NCBI RefSeq assembly: GCF_014529535.1
Contig: NW_023503555.1
Coordinates: forward strand, 992,001 to 1,056,000
Reading direction: 5' to 3'
DNA from: Bradysia coprophila
Lineage: Eukaryota; Arthropoda; Insecta; Diptera; Sciaridae
Length of the DNA stretch: 64,000 bases
Position numbers and translations under genes: made by a program. Shown here piece after piece: positions 11,424 through 23,259 of the stretch. Under the pieces are notes generated by a model. That model saw only the letters and a list, made by a program, of their open reading frames with translations. It ran no database searches and was not told the DNA's origin. The stretch's first letter is position 1. Every line of letters begins with the position of its first letter.

Positions 11424-13691
11424 TCACTTGCAACAATTATTTGACTGTCTATTTTGTTCATTCTCTGCTAGTCGTCGTCCCTGACCACTACCTTGAGTTC
11501 CAGTTCCTTCGTTTTTAGGTAGTTTTTTGGCTGTAAAATGAGAAGAGAAATGGGGAAAATTAATTTCATTTGATTTGGATGTCAGGCCGAGCTACGTGAC
11601 AGGATTCTAGTCTCTTAATGAAAGTAGGTTGACAAATAATCGCTCTTACGTGCTCAGCAGTATTTTATTTCAATTTTGGTTACCAGAAAAATTTTTAATT
11701 GTTAAATATTAAGACGTGGTAGGACTGGTAGGAATGTTCTGAAAATCGATATCTTGAATTTCTTTAAATTACTCGAAAGCTTCTTGAATCTGTTTTGATT
11801 TGATTTGTCTTAGAGGTCTCACTAACAGCCTTTTTACAATCAATAACAAGTGCAGTCTGGACCACCGACTTAACATGACTTCCAAACCACGCCTTGAAGT
11901 ATGCAAATACTCTCGAAGGAAAGTTTGGGCTACGTCATTCAGTGTGTACATCGTTGCAGCCACCAAATACACTACCCAAAGCTTATGGAGCTTGAGTGAA
12001 CTGCAGTCTGTTCCCAATGCGATTTATTCGCCAGAAAAATTCTATGTGAAATTGGGAATCGAACCCGGATCATTTTGGTGAAAGTCTAGTACGTAACCAC
12101 TGAGTTATACCGCTGTTTATCGGTAAATATTAAGCAACCTTAAAAACTGTCGAGCGAACTAAGAAAACTTAAAAAATTCTTGTTGAGAACAACAGACTAA
12201 TGTCCCATGTCAATTTAAGTTCCTCATTAGGCCACCGAAACGAAAAACTTTTTCGTACGATTTTGACTTTGAGTCCTAAAAGTGCCCTGTGATACAATGT
12301 AGAATGCCGAAAGGGTGAAGTTATTGCAGCCAAATGACGAATGCAATTGATTGCCCGACAAGACGTAAATTCGAAAAATTGATTTGATTGCGTGGCGCCA
12401 GGCAAACTTTATTCCTGGTAACAATAACAGTGCTCCTGACCTCTAAAAGAATAATTGACTACGACTCAGGCTTCACATCGAGCGAGCAATGATGTCTTCG
12501 CTACATGTCCTAGATTCCACTGAACCCACCAGGGAAGTAGCTAACGACTGGTGTGACACCAGGAACTAAACTTTCGTTAAGCACACAAGGATAGTTAAAA
12601 AGTAAGTAAAAGGGAACGACCGATCTTTCTACTTTTCATCAGAATTCGCAGTTTAAAGAGAGTGATTTAAACGTTCCAATCAATTAAGACACTCGTCGAA
12701 GTTTATTCTTACGAACATTTTAACAACAATTTCGGAACCACCACTCTCACACTTGAAAAATTAAGACGACACAACGGATAAGTTCGCATTAAATCATTCA
12801 CATGCGACATTGCGACACAAGTGTCGCTGATAATAGAGTTTAAAGGAAATTTTCACTGCGAAAACCGCACTATGAACAGCGGAACATAATAAGCTTTCAG
12901 CAAGAATGACTCAGTGAGAAGATAAGATAATCGGAACCAGGTCTTTATCTCGTTCGTCATAGACAACAGAACTACGAAAAAAATAAATGAAAAAAGACGG
13001 CGCAGAAACATACCGATTGCCATGAAAATATCGTTAACATTCATTGCGGTTTTAGCAGACGTTTCCATAAATAGTAAACCATTCTCTTCGGCATATTGTT
13101 TCGCTTCCTCATATTCTACGACACGGCTATTTGATAAATCAGCTTTGTTTCCAGCCAAAGCTATAACGATGTTTGGTGATGCCTGAAAAAGATGCGTTGC
13201 CAACATTGAGCAAATCAGAAAATCGACAAATTGATTCCAGTCACTCACTTGTCTTTGCAGCTCTTTAACCCAAGTTTTTGCTCTTTGAAAACTGTCTTGA
13301 TTTTGAATGTCGTACACGACAATGGCGGCCTGTGCTCCTCTATAATACATGGGAGCTAAACTATGATACCTGAAAATGTCCAATGAAATCGATTACTACC
13401 CCGGTCCACAAATCATTTTTACTATCTGCTGTTATACCTTTCCTGTCCGGCAGTGTCCCAAATCTCGAATTTAACAGCCGTGTCATCGCTACAAACGGTT
13501 TGTGTCAAAAACGCAGCACCGATCGTACTCTCTTGGTACTCGTGAAATTGTCCCTTAACAAATCGTAGAACCAGCGATGATTTGCCAACGGCTGATTCAC
13601 CTAATAAGACAAGTTTGAATTGGCAAATTTTTCCTTGTGTCGATCCATTGGGTCGCTGAGCAGCCCCGCCGCCTCTTGGTGTTGTTGCCAT
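11424..13691 (-). CDS. Rab5: Rab5 small GTPase
   Basis: Early-endosome GTPase controlling endocytic vesicle fusion. The minus-strand exons are 13691-13438, 13369-13249, 13182-13014 and 11530-11424, in total 217 codons (216 residues plus stop). Motifs seen: P-loop GESAVGKS at residues 31-38, WDTAGQE near 78-84, NKAD near 137-140, ETSAK near 165-169. The C-terminus is NNCCK, whose Cys pair is the usual prenylation site. The start ATG at 13691 gives MATTPR, as in dipteran Rab5. An acceptor (TTTCATTCCAG, AG at 13720-13719) lies 28 bases upstream of the ATG, so the 5' UTR is interrupted by an intron and the first exon is elsewhere, possibly in the 14-24 kb gene-poor stretch. The last intron (1,483 nt) is enlarged by a SINE. 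The gene looks complete and functional. Confidence 0.97.
11791..12113 (-). mobile_element. tRNA-derived SINE (copy 1) in Rab5 last intron
   Basis: On the minus strand the head carries an A-box-like TAACTCAGTGG and, about 35 bases on, a B-box-like GGTTCGATTCC, the RNA polymerase III promoter of tRNA-type SINEs. The element ends in AAATCAAATCAAAA. The 3' part (GTCCAGACT..CTTGTTATT.. and AGTGAGACCTCTAA) recurs at 21130-21376 and 45834-46829, which defines the family. It lies in the same orientation as Rab5. Confidence 0.7.
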
Positions 13692-14018
13692 TATGGAATA
13701 ATTTTGTGTTTTTTATTTCTGGAATGAAACACCAAACGAAACCATCAATCAAATTGAACAAAAAAAAATTGATAAATATAACGCACACACACAGAGACAC
13801 ATACAGACAGCCGACCACGAAAAACAATTATCATTTTGGTGTGAAATTTTTATTTTTTTGTTTTGGAATTGTGTTTGCGTACACAAGTTGCGATTTCTGT
13901 AATCACGTGGAAGATAGGCATATTGCAGACTGGCGAATAGGTCGATTGAATCGAACATGCAAAGAGATAAATCTTTTGGACAAGAATTTCTCATCTCATC
14001 GCTCACTCTAGATATACA

Positions 14019-14123
14019 CAGCGACGCGAAGGAGACCTAATTAATTTTTTTTCTTTTGTTCTCCTGTCAAACTTGACAGTTCAACAAAAGAATAATTTGA
14101 ATTAGGTCTCCTTCGCGTGTCTG
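14019..14123. mobile_element. MITE with ACGCGAAGGAGACCTAATT inverted ends
   Basis: The end at about 14024-14043 and its inverse at 14099-14118 match over about 19 bases. The interior is also palindromic around TGTCAAACTTGACA and paired CTTTTGTT/AACAAAAG stretches, so nearly the whole 105 bases can fold back. No coding capacity. The target duplication is uncertain. Confidence 0.7.
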
Positions 14124-14794
14124 CAATTATTATCGTTTTAAGATCATCGTTACCTGTTATCGACAACGACGTTATCGTTACAACGACGAAGATTGGTGAA
14201 AGTAATAGATGCTTCAACAGTCCTAATGATTTTTTTTAACTGTCCTAATGATATGCCTGACGTTTGTGAAATAAATTCAATTTCCAATCCGTTTGCGTGA
14301 CAGTTCTTTTGTTCTACTTTACAACTGTCATGTAGACGGAGGCTAAACGGAGTGCTCTTTTTAAGTGGAAACTATACTTAATAGTTAAATTTTTGAAGGG
14401 TCACTCAGAATTGTGTGACACCATTTGCTTTTCATCGAGTGTTTCGCTGAACATTCACGGACATTTCCTATTTCTCGTAGAGGTGACACGACACCTCCGC
14501 GTTGGTAACACCTCGATCCAGATATCAAAACTACAGAAATGACATATCTTTATAAATATAGAACTCAACTCAAAATCATGACAGGAGTGTCTTTGCATGT
14601 CCGTCTATAGAATCTAGGATTGGAGAGATTTTGATGGATTCTTGAAAAATCATCCAAGCTGAGATATGAGTAGTTGAAAAATGGGGCAAAAATTTGACTA
14701 TGACGTAACAATGCAACGTAGGTGTGAGTGAAACCCATTCACTATGTTACATATTCGTCTCTTCTAGACGTCAATTCAACAAAAAATGATACGA

Positions 14795-14945
14795 GAGAAG
14801 GGATGGATCGACACCGTTGAAGAAGCTGAAGTCTATAATAAGAATAGAGTAGCCGAAGATCGTCAACAATGTGGTGAAATGTGGTGCAGACAGCCAAAAC
14901 CCAATTGGATTAGCATGGCGGATAAAGAAGAAGAGAGGCCCTCCT
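14795..14945 (+). pseudogene. Possible LINE C-terminal scrap
   Basis: One frame reads GWIDTVEEAEVYNKNRVAED then RQQCGEMW, resembling the K.RW.D.V.ED...A.DR..W tail of RTE/L2-type LINE polymerases. It is short, has no upstream RT motifs and is weakly supported. Confidence 0.35.
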
Positions 14946-15099
14946 TGTTGATTCAAAATTGACAATCTCAGTAAATGTTTATAATCACATCCTACGCTCG
15001 CTTTACCGCATGAAAGAAATGATTTGAGTTAAGAAGAGTTTTTGTACAGGTTGATATGCCGTTCGTAATTTTGCATATGGTTTTAAAAGAAGGTTTTTA

Positions 15100-15330
15100 C
15101 AGTCAGAGGTAGTGAAATTTCAGCATGAATTTGTTTCAGATGTTTTTTCAGCTGATTCACACATACAATCAAAGCTGTTTATACGTGTTTATACGGTTAA
15201 AGCTGCTGCACACACGCGTGTGGTAGTGGTAAAACCGTGAAAAGATCTATAAACAATTTTGATTGTTTGTGTGGATCAGCTGAAAAACTGCTGAAGAAAA
15301 TTCATGCTGAAATTTCACTGCCTCTAACTG
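15100..15330. mobile_element. MITE, 231 bp, TA target duplication
   Basis: The ends CAGTCAGAGGTAGTGAAATT and, inverted, CAGTTAGAGGCAGTGAAATT are flanked by TA on both sides (15098-15099 and 15331-15332). The inverted match continues inwards through TCAGCATGAATTT and TTTTTCAGCTGAT for most of the element. The TA duplication and structure suggest a Tc1/mariner-type non-autonomous element. Confidence 0.75.
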
Positions 15331-15448
15331 TACAACTAAAGTACAAAATCAAACAAACATCTGAAGTTGTCCGCAATTTCTAGATTTGTAACCACTTAAT
15401 ACTCTACTCACTTTATCAAAATAATTTCACGTCGATTTGTGATTTGCA

Positions 15449-15748
15449 ATGGTGCACGAACTGAAGTGGAGAAATAACTATGCAATTCCGATCGACATGA
15501 AATCTATATTAACACATCCTACAATGAAATCATTTCTAGCGGACAGTTATAGCCATATAGACAACGACTACATACTTGCAACGAGCAACGTTACAAAACA
15601 AAACAAAAGAAATTTTTTAATTGTTTTAGTTAAAAACGAGACTGAAGTGCCTAATCAAATTTATTTATTTTTAGTTTATTTGCGAGGGGTGAACAAATCC
15701 AATAATTTCATTATAATTTCCTCGATGTCAAGGCAACGTTACATATAA
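15449..15748 (+). CDS. Small ORF, 99 codons, unknown
   Basis: Starts at an ATG in context TTTGCAATGG and reads 99 residues to a stop, followed by AATAAATAT-like sequence. The composition is ordinary and no domain is recognised. It could be a chance frame or the remnant of a gene. No splice structure or paralog is visible in the window. I report it only because it is the longest open frame in this gene-poor stretch. Confidence 0.2.
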   Translation: MVHELKWRNNYAIPIDMKSILTHPTMKSFLADSYSHIDNDYILATSNVTKQNKRNFLIVLVKNETEVPNQIYLFLVYLRGVNKSNNFIIISSMSRQRYI

Positions 15749-16180
15749 AATTAGATTGTTTTAACTAATAAATATAAATGTTTGCGCGTTCGAGATTATT
15801 TTCGTACTGTTCGGAAATAGGAATATGGAACAAATTTGATTTGATTCTGATATGTAGGTAGTTGCATGATTCGGACCCGACAATCAACCGTCCAGATCAC
15901 TATGTAATATACAAGTACAGTAACACTGTGGAATTTTCAATGTATATTGATAATGGAATGCTAATTTCAATGGAAATAATCAATCAAACAACGTACGGTC
16001 ACATATCACATTTTATCTCATGCTTTTGTGTCTAATTGAATAGAAGAATTTAATTTAGCGTGTGCTGATGTAGTGTTTACTCGTCTAGTCTAAAGTCAAG
16101 ATTTTAATGATACCGTGGGAGACATTTCTAATCAAGTGGGACAGGCCTCACACTGTAACAATAGACCCCAATCAAAAAAA

Positions 16181-16816
16181 TGAACAGATAAATGCAGATA
16201 CAGGACTTTGTAATATTGACGAATTATAAGAAAGATGAAATTTCATTGATTTCGCTCAAATGGGCTCATGATGGCGTCTGAAACATCGTAAGCCTAAGAG
16301 ATTAAGGTTAGCTCCTGGGTTAGCTCACTTAGTATGTGTTTATAACGTAGGTGGAAGCACGGGTTTTCAGAACGTATAATGGACCAATGTGTGCCAACTT
16401 CTAAAAATAAAATATCAAAGCCAGTCGCTGACCGGTGGCGACTCGCTTGATGAACGAATATTGCGAGAACAAATTCCTTACTCAACAAAATTGGCTCAAA
16501 AATGATTAGGTTGACAGACGAGGTGAAGACAAGACATTATCTGTTCCAAAGGTTTTCCCTGGCTATTCAGCGGGGAAATGCAATGTCTGTCAGCGCTTGC
16601 ATTCCGAAGGGTGCCGCACTGGACGAGATTTACCATTTGCATTGATCAAATATTTCTTTTTTTTTCATTTTTTGTTTGTTCATCAATCACTGTATGGAAT
16701 GTAGAATGCATTGGAATTAAGATAATTCCTTACTCTATCGAAACGGAGCTAAACGAATGAAATTTCATTTTTCTTATAATTCACTAGACGTTCCGATTCT
16801 GCATTTAACTATTCAC
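16181..16816. mobile_element. Inverted-repeat element, larger relative of 45658-45771
   Basis: The left end has CAGATAAATGCAG and GAATTATAAGAAAGATGAA. The right end has inverted matches TTCATTTTTCTTATAATTC and CTGCATTTAACTATT. The short palindrome at 45658-45771 has the same ends around a minimal centre. The copy here contains about 500 bases of other sequence, including the dispersed repeat at 16310-16490, which probably inserted into it. Confidence 0.5.
16310..16490 (+). repeat. Dispersed repeat, second copy at 59558-59738
   Basis: Shared blocks include GTGTGCCAACTT, GGTGGCGACTCGCTTGA and GCGAGAAC.AATTCCTTACTC, in the same orientation and order as at 59558-59738. It has no coding capacity and may be a short retroelement. 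No polymerase III boxes are convincing. Confidence 0.55.
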
Positions 16817-16819
16817 AAA

Positions 16820-18160
16820 AATCCGAAAAATGAGGACACATTTCTTTCAAGTGTTTTAAAGAGACCCTTTTTACTTGACAGGTTACGATGGTTAGCTGAT
16901 TACCGATTCAAGAAATGCGCCTAAGACCTCACGAAACAGTTTATTAGTTGATCAAAAGCTCAGAAACCGTTAATGATCAACGGCCAGACATACATTGTGG
17001 GTCTTGCATAAATTACATTATTCGGGTCAGCGGTTCAAATAAATGTACAAATCACACGATGTGCCATGGCTATCACTGTTAGTTATCACTGTTCTTATTC
17101 AATGAATTCAAAAAAACACGAATCAATGAATTAGCGCATTCAATTTCGATAACATCAATTCGACCATCAGATCAGTTGAGGCGTACGATATTCTTTATTG
17201 TAGGTCGTAACGAGCATAGTATAGAATGTGAACTTGGAATAGATCGATAAAAAATCGTCATTCTTTGTGTGATATCAGTTATTGATGACCCTCTGTAGAC
17301 AGCAGAATGTGTATCAAGATTCAAACAATCAAGAACTACTAAAAGTTCCAGGATCGAGGGACTCGCTTGAGTTAAGGTATGATTAACGAGAGCTTGTTCT
17401 GCGTAAAGTTGAACCTATTAGAACAGCCGGAAATCTATTTAGCGACAAAAAATAAGCGATGAACCCTTGTTAAGGCCCCCCTCTTTTACATAGCAGATCT
17501 GTACCTTTTTTCGTAAAAATTACGACAAAAGTTCCTGAAAAAAAATGAAAATAGGCGCAGAGCAAAGTCAAGGTTGAGTTTTGTAAATGGTTAAATGGTT
17601 GCACTTAGTTGTACGAGATTTTCGTTTCTCGAAACAGAGATTTCAAATGTTTGGCATATGTAATGTGCATGCATCAACAAAATCGAAGTTCACTGACTCT
17701 GTGAGTCAAACATTTTGTTTACAAAAATTCTAGATTCAGTTTGGATGTACAAACAAATTGAATCAAATTGGTTATCCACTTGAGCAGAGACTTTAATTAA
17801 TACTTTCATTATACGTATGTGTAACAAGTGTAACTGGGTATGCGAACAACAAAACGGAAAAACGGGTTATTTACCTTGAAGGGGAACGAAATGATAACGA
17901 AGAATGGCTGATTGGTTTGAAATGATCTCTGGCGCATTTAAGATGCAAATTTACATTTAGACTGGAAACAATGATTGTAAATCGTGTGTCGGACTAAGGC
18001 TTAACCGTTTTGCGTTGTTATCCTTTTAAGATACATTGTCGAGAGAAGTTCTACAGTGGTTTTGTAATGAAATTGTTGACTTCTCTCAGAAATCTGGGGC
18101 ATGAATTGGAAATGATGTTGGAATTTTACTCCCGGAATCCGCTCCTCAGAGATTGTATTG
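16820..18160. other. Intergenic, nothing recognised
   Basis: AT-rich DNA with no supported exon, RNA gene or clear repeat structure. Confidence 0.4.
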
Positions 18161-18161
18161 G

Positions 18162-19013
18162 GAGGGATTCTAATGAAAAACAGAAGACCGAAATCGGACG
18201 CCTTTTCTATTGGAATTTTTTATATGTGCCCTGTAAGGTATTCGACCCCAGAAGCCAAAACCACTTTCAAAACTTCGAAGCTTGTGTGGCTAGTGTGAGG
18301 TGATCAGAAGCCGAAAACATGCACTTCTCTTACAAAAATTTCTCCAGTTACACGAAACGTACATAGTCGTGTATGGTGTCATTAGAAATGTAATTGCATA
18401 TACTTCCGGGGCAAATAGGGTCTTATTGGGTTTAAAATTCATTCACACTGAGACATGCCCAGTTGAAGTTTTCACCAAAAAAAGACTGAAAACTTACCCT
18501 TTCCATACAGACATTTCTCGAGATACACGAAACGTACGTGGTAGTGTGGGGAGTCATTGGAAAGGTAATTACATGCACTTTAAGGGCAAATAGGGTTTTA
18601 TTGGGGTTTGGAAGCATCTACGACGAATTATGAAAAGTTGAAATGTTTAAGTGCTTATATTGAATCGTAGATGCTCCCTGAAAGTATATGCAATTACCTT
18701 TCTAATGACACCCCATACGACCCTGTACGTTTCGTGTACATCGAGAAATTTGTGTACGAATTCAGTCTTTTTTCGGTTGAAAATTTCAACTGTGCATATC
18801 TCAGTGTGGGTAAATTTTAAACCCAATAAAATCCTATTTGGCCCGGGAGTATATCCAATTACCTTTCTAATGACACCCCACACTTGTGGCTTTTGATCAC
18901 CTCACACTAGCCACACAAGGTTCAAAGAATTTTTTTGAAAGTGGTTTTGGCTTCTATGGTCGAATACCTTGCTGGGCACATATAAAACATTCTGTTTTTC
19001 AGAAGAATCCCTC
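18162..19013. mobile_element. Foldback element D, copy 1 (852 bp)
   Basis: The ends are GAGGGATTCTAATGAAAAAC and the inverse GTTTTTCAGAAGAATCCCTC. The two arms of about 400 bases are inverted copies (for example AGAAGCCAAAACCACTTTC and, inverted, GAAAGTGGTTTTGGCTTCT). Each arm contains two direct copies of a module of about 160-180 bases marked by TTTCTC.AG.TACACGAAACG and GGTAATT.CATG. The centre is a small hairpin around TCTACGA / TCGTAGA near 18617-18673. There is no transposase. A second copy sits at 46095-46732. Confidence 0.7.
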
Positions 19014-19170
19014 TTTTCCACATTTTTCTCCAATTGTGAAAATTTGGAAAATTCGTGAAAATTTCCAAAAATATTTTTTGAGAAAACTAAGTAAAATGTA
19101 GAAAAAAAGTAAAATGTTGGAAAATTCGGGAAACTTAGGGAAAATTCAAGAAAAATGGGAAAAATCTTTA
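19014..19170. repeat. GAAAATT-rich degenerate repeat
   Basis: Irregular repetition of GAAAATT.GGAAAATTC-like units. Similar stretches lie at about 10895-10990, 37200-37280, 43130-43210 and 51840-52030. They may be remnants of one AT-rich element or simple-sequence drift. Confidence 0.4.
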
Positions 19171-20657
19171 CCAGAATTCTAATCCCTTTACAATCAAAAA
19201 AATTGAGTTTGAGAAACAGGCTGAAAAAGAAGAGAAGAAGATAAAACAAAATCAGAGAAAAGGTTCTCTTGTACGCATGAGTCACTAACAAATCGTTTAA
19301 GGGACAATCCACTATAGGCTTACGAAATTCAAAGGCTAAAATTCAATGGGTTTCCGAGATAAAGACAATTTTTAAAGTCTAGACAAAATTGTACCACAAA
19401 CAAACAAGCAAACAACCAACAGTGGTGTTGTTATCACAAATCTTTACTCATCACTTTCACAATACAGACACGTTACCATACGACACAAGAAAATGATCGT
19501 CCATTTATTGTCGACACACGCATTTTACACAGAAACTTTCTCCACTTCCTCCAGAGTAACACCTGACACATAATAATAAGCGCGCCTCAATGATATTATC
19601 AGTATCACACAGGTCTAGTTTATTTTTTTTTTAAATGTAAAGCGATTCCGACCTTGCCATTCAGTCATTGTTTATTTTAAGAATTTCTGCATGAATGATT
19701 CATATAAGCACACTTACAGAATGTGTAGATAGCTTTTTCGTTTTATACGCTTTTTTTTAGCTGCTCTGCTCTTTTTCTATATTTTGATATCACTTTGTTA
19801 TCACTTGCATGCTTCTCGGTCCGTTTTTTTGTGTGTTATTCGAACAAAATTTAATGTCGTATCAATCGAGTGTCCATACAGATTTAATATGTAATTAGCC
19901 GAAGCGAAAATATCGGTGTTGTTACTCCGGATAAAAATTTCAATTGAGCTGACGGATAGTGGTAGTGGAATGTCAGACCACAAAACAATGTTCAGTCTAC
20001 TTGCACACATAACTCATATACATTCACAATCAGCGACAAACCATACAACATCCGTGTGAGTATACGATGGAAGAACATGGTAACAAACGAGTATATTATG
20101 TGCGAATCAATGTGTATATTATGGTCACCAATGTGACGTGACAGAAACAATAATATTTTTAAGCTTTAAAATGCAAAGAAATATTTTTATCATAAGCACA
20201 CACACACACGCGCATCCAGCCATACACTTCCCATTATTATATACAAATAGTCTCTCCAGTGATAACTTAGAAATATTCAAAAAAGAAAATAAACAAAACG
20301 CTACGTCTATACCCGTACGGTTCATCAGTACAGGATCGGACCGAATTCAGAATCTTATTTTGAGGCAATTTTCCTAGGGTTTTGTTAAATTGAGGAATCC
20401 GAATTCAGAGCCTTATGACAAAGAGAAAAGTTGTTTTGTCAAAGTAGAGGTAGCCAGGCCTGGACTGATCATACTATGAATTCAGATGACTCCCGAAGGG
20501 TCTTTTGGAATTTTGTATGGAAATTTTTATTTTTTATGTTTTTTCAAATGAGTATAGCCTTTGAGTGGCTTTTTGGAGCCACTCCTTGGCCAGCTGCCTC
20601 CTTCGATCACAACAATCGGTATTAAACGTTTTGGTTTGCTGAAGTGGATCCACATTC

Positions 20658-20815
20658 CACACTGACAGAAATGAGTTGAAAATCTCACCTGTCACTGGTA
20701 ACCTTGTCTCCAGGTAATATTCAGCAGATGCCACAGTTGTAGCGACCCATACAAAAAATACAAAAATGCTGCAGGTGAAGAATATCTGAAGACAAAGTTA
20801 CCCTATACGGTCTAT
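20658..20815. mobile_element. MITE K, partial copy
   Basis: Begins CACTGACAGAAATGAGTTGA and shares CTCACCTGT.ACTGGTAA, TTGTCTCCAGGTAAT and GTAGCG.CCCATACAAAAAAT with the fuller copy at 55005-55241. The right end is not matched. A third, more decayed piece is at about 53930-54025. Confidence 0.5.
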
Positions 20816-21129
20816 GGTACATAACTTCCAAATCGTCGAACTAAACGTTTTCGGACAGAGGTGCATTATCTACTATTACTCAACGCAGTGTAGATAGATA
20901 AATATGACGTTACTTCCCTGTACATAATTCATTCGTGTTTTGCCGAATTTGTAAAACCCCTTACATATTGTGGCTTAGGAACTGTAAAAGACAATATGTC
21001 CGTAAAGGATATAAATTCGCATGGTACTCGAACACCATTATATCTGCAGAGCATTAAGCCAGATTTTCAGTTCTGGCGAAATTCCTTATGCTAACCATTT
21101 AGTGGATGTAACCAAAATACAAGTACCGG

Positions 21130-21376
21130 ACGAGATGGCTAAGTGGCTACGTACTAGTCTTCCACCAAAATTATCCGGGTTCGTTTTGAAGTTCACTCAA
21201 GCTTCATAATTTGGGTAGTTGCAGTGTGTTTGGTGGTTCGTATGACGAAACCCAAGTAGGGTATTTGTATACTTCGAGGCGAGCATCAGAAGTCACGTTA
21301 AGCCGGTAGTCCAGACTGAACTTGTTATTGGCCGTAAAGGGCTGTTAGTGAGGTCTCTAAACAAACAAACAAAATA
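21130..21376 (+). mobile_element. tRNA-derived SINE (copy 2)
   Basis: The A-box-like TGGCTAAGTGG (about 21136-21146) and B-box-like GGGTTCGTTTTG are followed by a body shared with 11791-12113 and 45834-46829. It ends AGTGAGGTCTCTAA(ACAA)n. Orientation is plus. Confidence 0.7.
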
Positions 21377-23255
21377 ACAGAAGGATAGCAAGACGGACGG
21401 ATGTTGAAACTAATGAAGTAAAAGATTTGACATCAAACGTTAGACGACCTTCTGACCCAGGGCAACCAAATCTACAAGCAAGTTGCAAATAGCAGAAGAG
21501 CCATGGTAGTAGTATTTTCTACCATCTGCACAAGGGAAGACATTCACTTTACTTCTCATAAAATACCAACTGCTCTGCTGACCAAGCACATTTGCGAATC
21601 ATCGAAACATTATTCGCATTGCAAAAAACCTATTAGCCCCGATAAAACGTACTGCGATCGCAAGAAAATAAGAATTTTTACTGAAAATATTTACGTTCAC
21701 TAATAAAACAAACCGTTAAGATCGTTGCTATCGAGCAAAATTTGAATAATTTTTCGGATATAAGCAAACAAAAGTGTTTTTCGACATTTTCGACGAAATG
21801 CTTCAGTATTAGTCATAAAAGGAGATAACCAGAGAAAGACAACAGCATAATGATATGTTTACCAGTGGGAAAATCGGACCATATTAAATGAGTCGGTAAA
21901 ATATTGCCAATTCATAAAATTTAATCGTTCCGTTGACATTCACCGCAAACTGATTTATAATGTTCTGCCATTGGGTCAATGTTATTTATACCTGACAGAC
22001 GGATCATTTTAGGTTATTCGACCCATGCATTGTATTTTGCGGATTGGGTTCTAAATGGAATGTGTGCTTCGGTTGGTGTAGATTATTCACACATTTTTGA
22101 ACAGATATCTTTGCTGTGTGTGACTGAGTCATAAAGTCGGCTTATGTTTGTACATTTTCATGTTGAAAAATATGCTGATCGGATTGGGTTTTCCCCATAA
22201 AATTCGTTGTAAAGACAATGTAATCAGTCTACGGAAAAGAAAACTACAATTTTCAGCGGTCAGTTTATCAGACTCAATTATCTAGAATTTCGAATAATAA
22301 AAATGTCTTTTGGTTAGCGCACGGCAAAAATGACGATCATTTTCAAGGTCGTTTCAATGACAAGATAAGACACAGAGAGTGAACTATTGCGGAAAACTGT
22401 GAAATATCAAAAATTTACATTTTCCAATAAAATCGCAGACCAAACATTCAACGGATAGTCTAACATTTCGACAATAAAAAATGATCTTATCAGTTGCCTG
22501 GACCATAAGTTCTTCTGTAATGAAATGGCGAACCTCCCCGTCCCACATAAAATATGTCGACCATTTCGATAGACTAATATTCATCTCATCATCGATTGTT
22601 TACAAAATGCCCTCCTAATTACGAAAAATGTGGGATAGTGGCTTGTCCACAACACATTGAATTCAATGGTTCTCCACCAACAAGTGACACATTCATTGAT
22701 TTACGATAATCTTCGTCGTACTACTGTGCGATGTAGTGCGACGATATACTATTTAATTAGTTTTGAGGTTTTTTTTATAATGCTATGTTGCTGGTCAACC
22801 TGATCAATATGTGGTCGCGTTTCATTTCAGTACCTGTTTTTATGCGACTGTTTTTGGTGGAATTCTAAAATATGTCTTTATCACGAAAACATTTATCCAC
22901 ACATTCTACACCATCCGCACAACACACAACAATATTGTTAGGAAAAAAAGACGAAAAAACGCCCCGTATTAAAACTATTCGTTAAACCATTCTGACTTTC
23001 AACTTTTCACAACAAATGGAACAATAATTTTATCTCAAAACAGTTAAATGTGTTATCTATCATCATTTAAACACGATCAGGAGAGACATTGAAAACACAA
23101 AGAAAATTGCCAGTTTCGATGTAGTTGTACGGTTTAATTAAATGTACACACATTCCAGACAAATAATGGAAAACTCAATCTTTGTTCGAAATGCAAGACG
23201 ATTTTTTTTCCTTCGTTTTTTCGTAGAAATATCCGCAGAACAAAAGTCTCTTTAA
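21377..23255. other. Intergenic with a repeat fragment
   Basis: Apart from a copy of the ATGAAGTAAAAGATTT dispersed repeat at about 21405-21470, no feature is recognised. A frame of 66 codons at 21503-21703 has no recognisable domain. Confidence 0.35.
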
Positions 23256-23259
23256 TGAA

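Noticed and set aside
18902..19312. 136-codon minus-strand frame
   Set aside because: It crosses the end of foldback element D and an AT-rich degenerate repeat; it is rich in Phe/Leu from T runs and has no domain.
20534..20734. Minus-strand 66-codon frame with RRRQLAKEW
   Set aside because: It overlaps the MITE K end and shows no recognisable domain or splice context.
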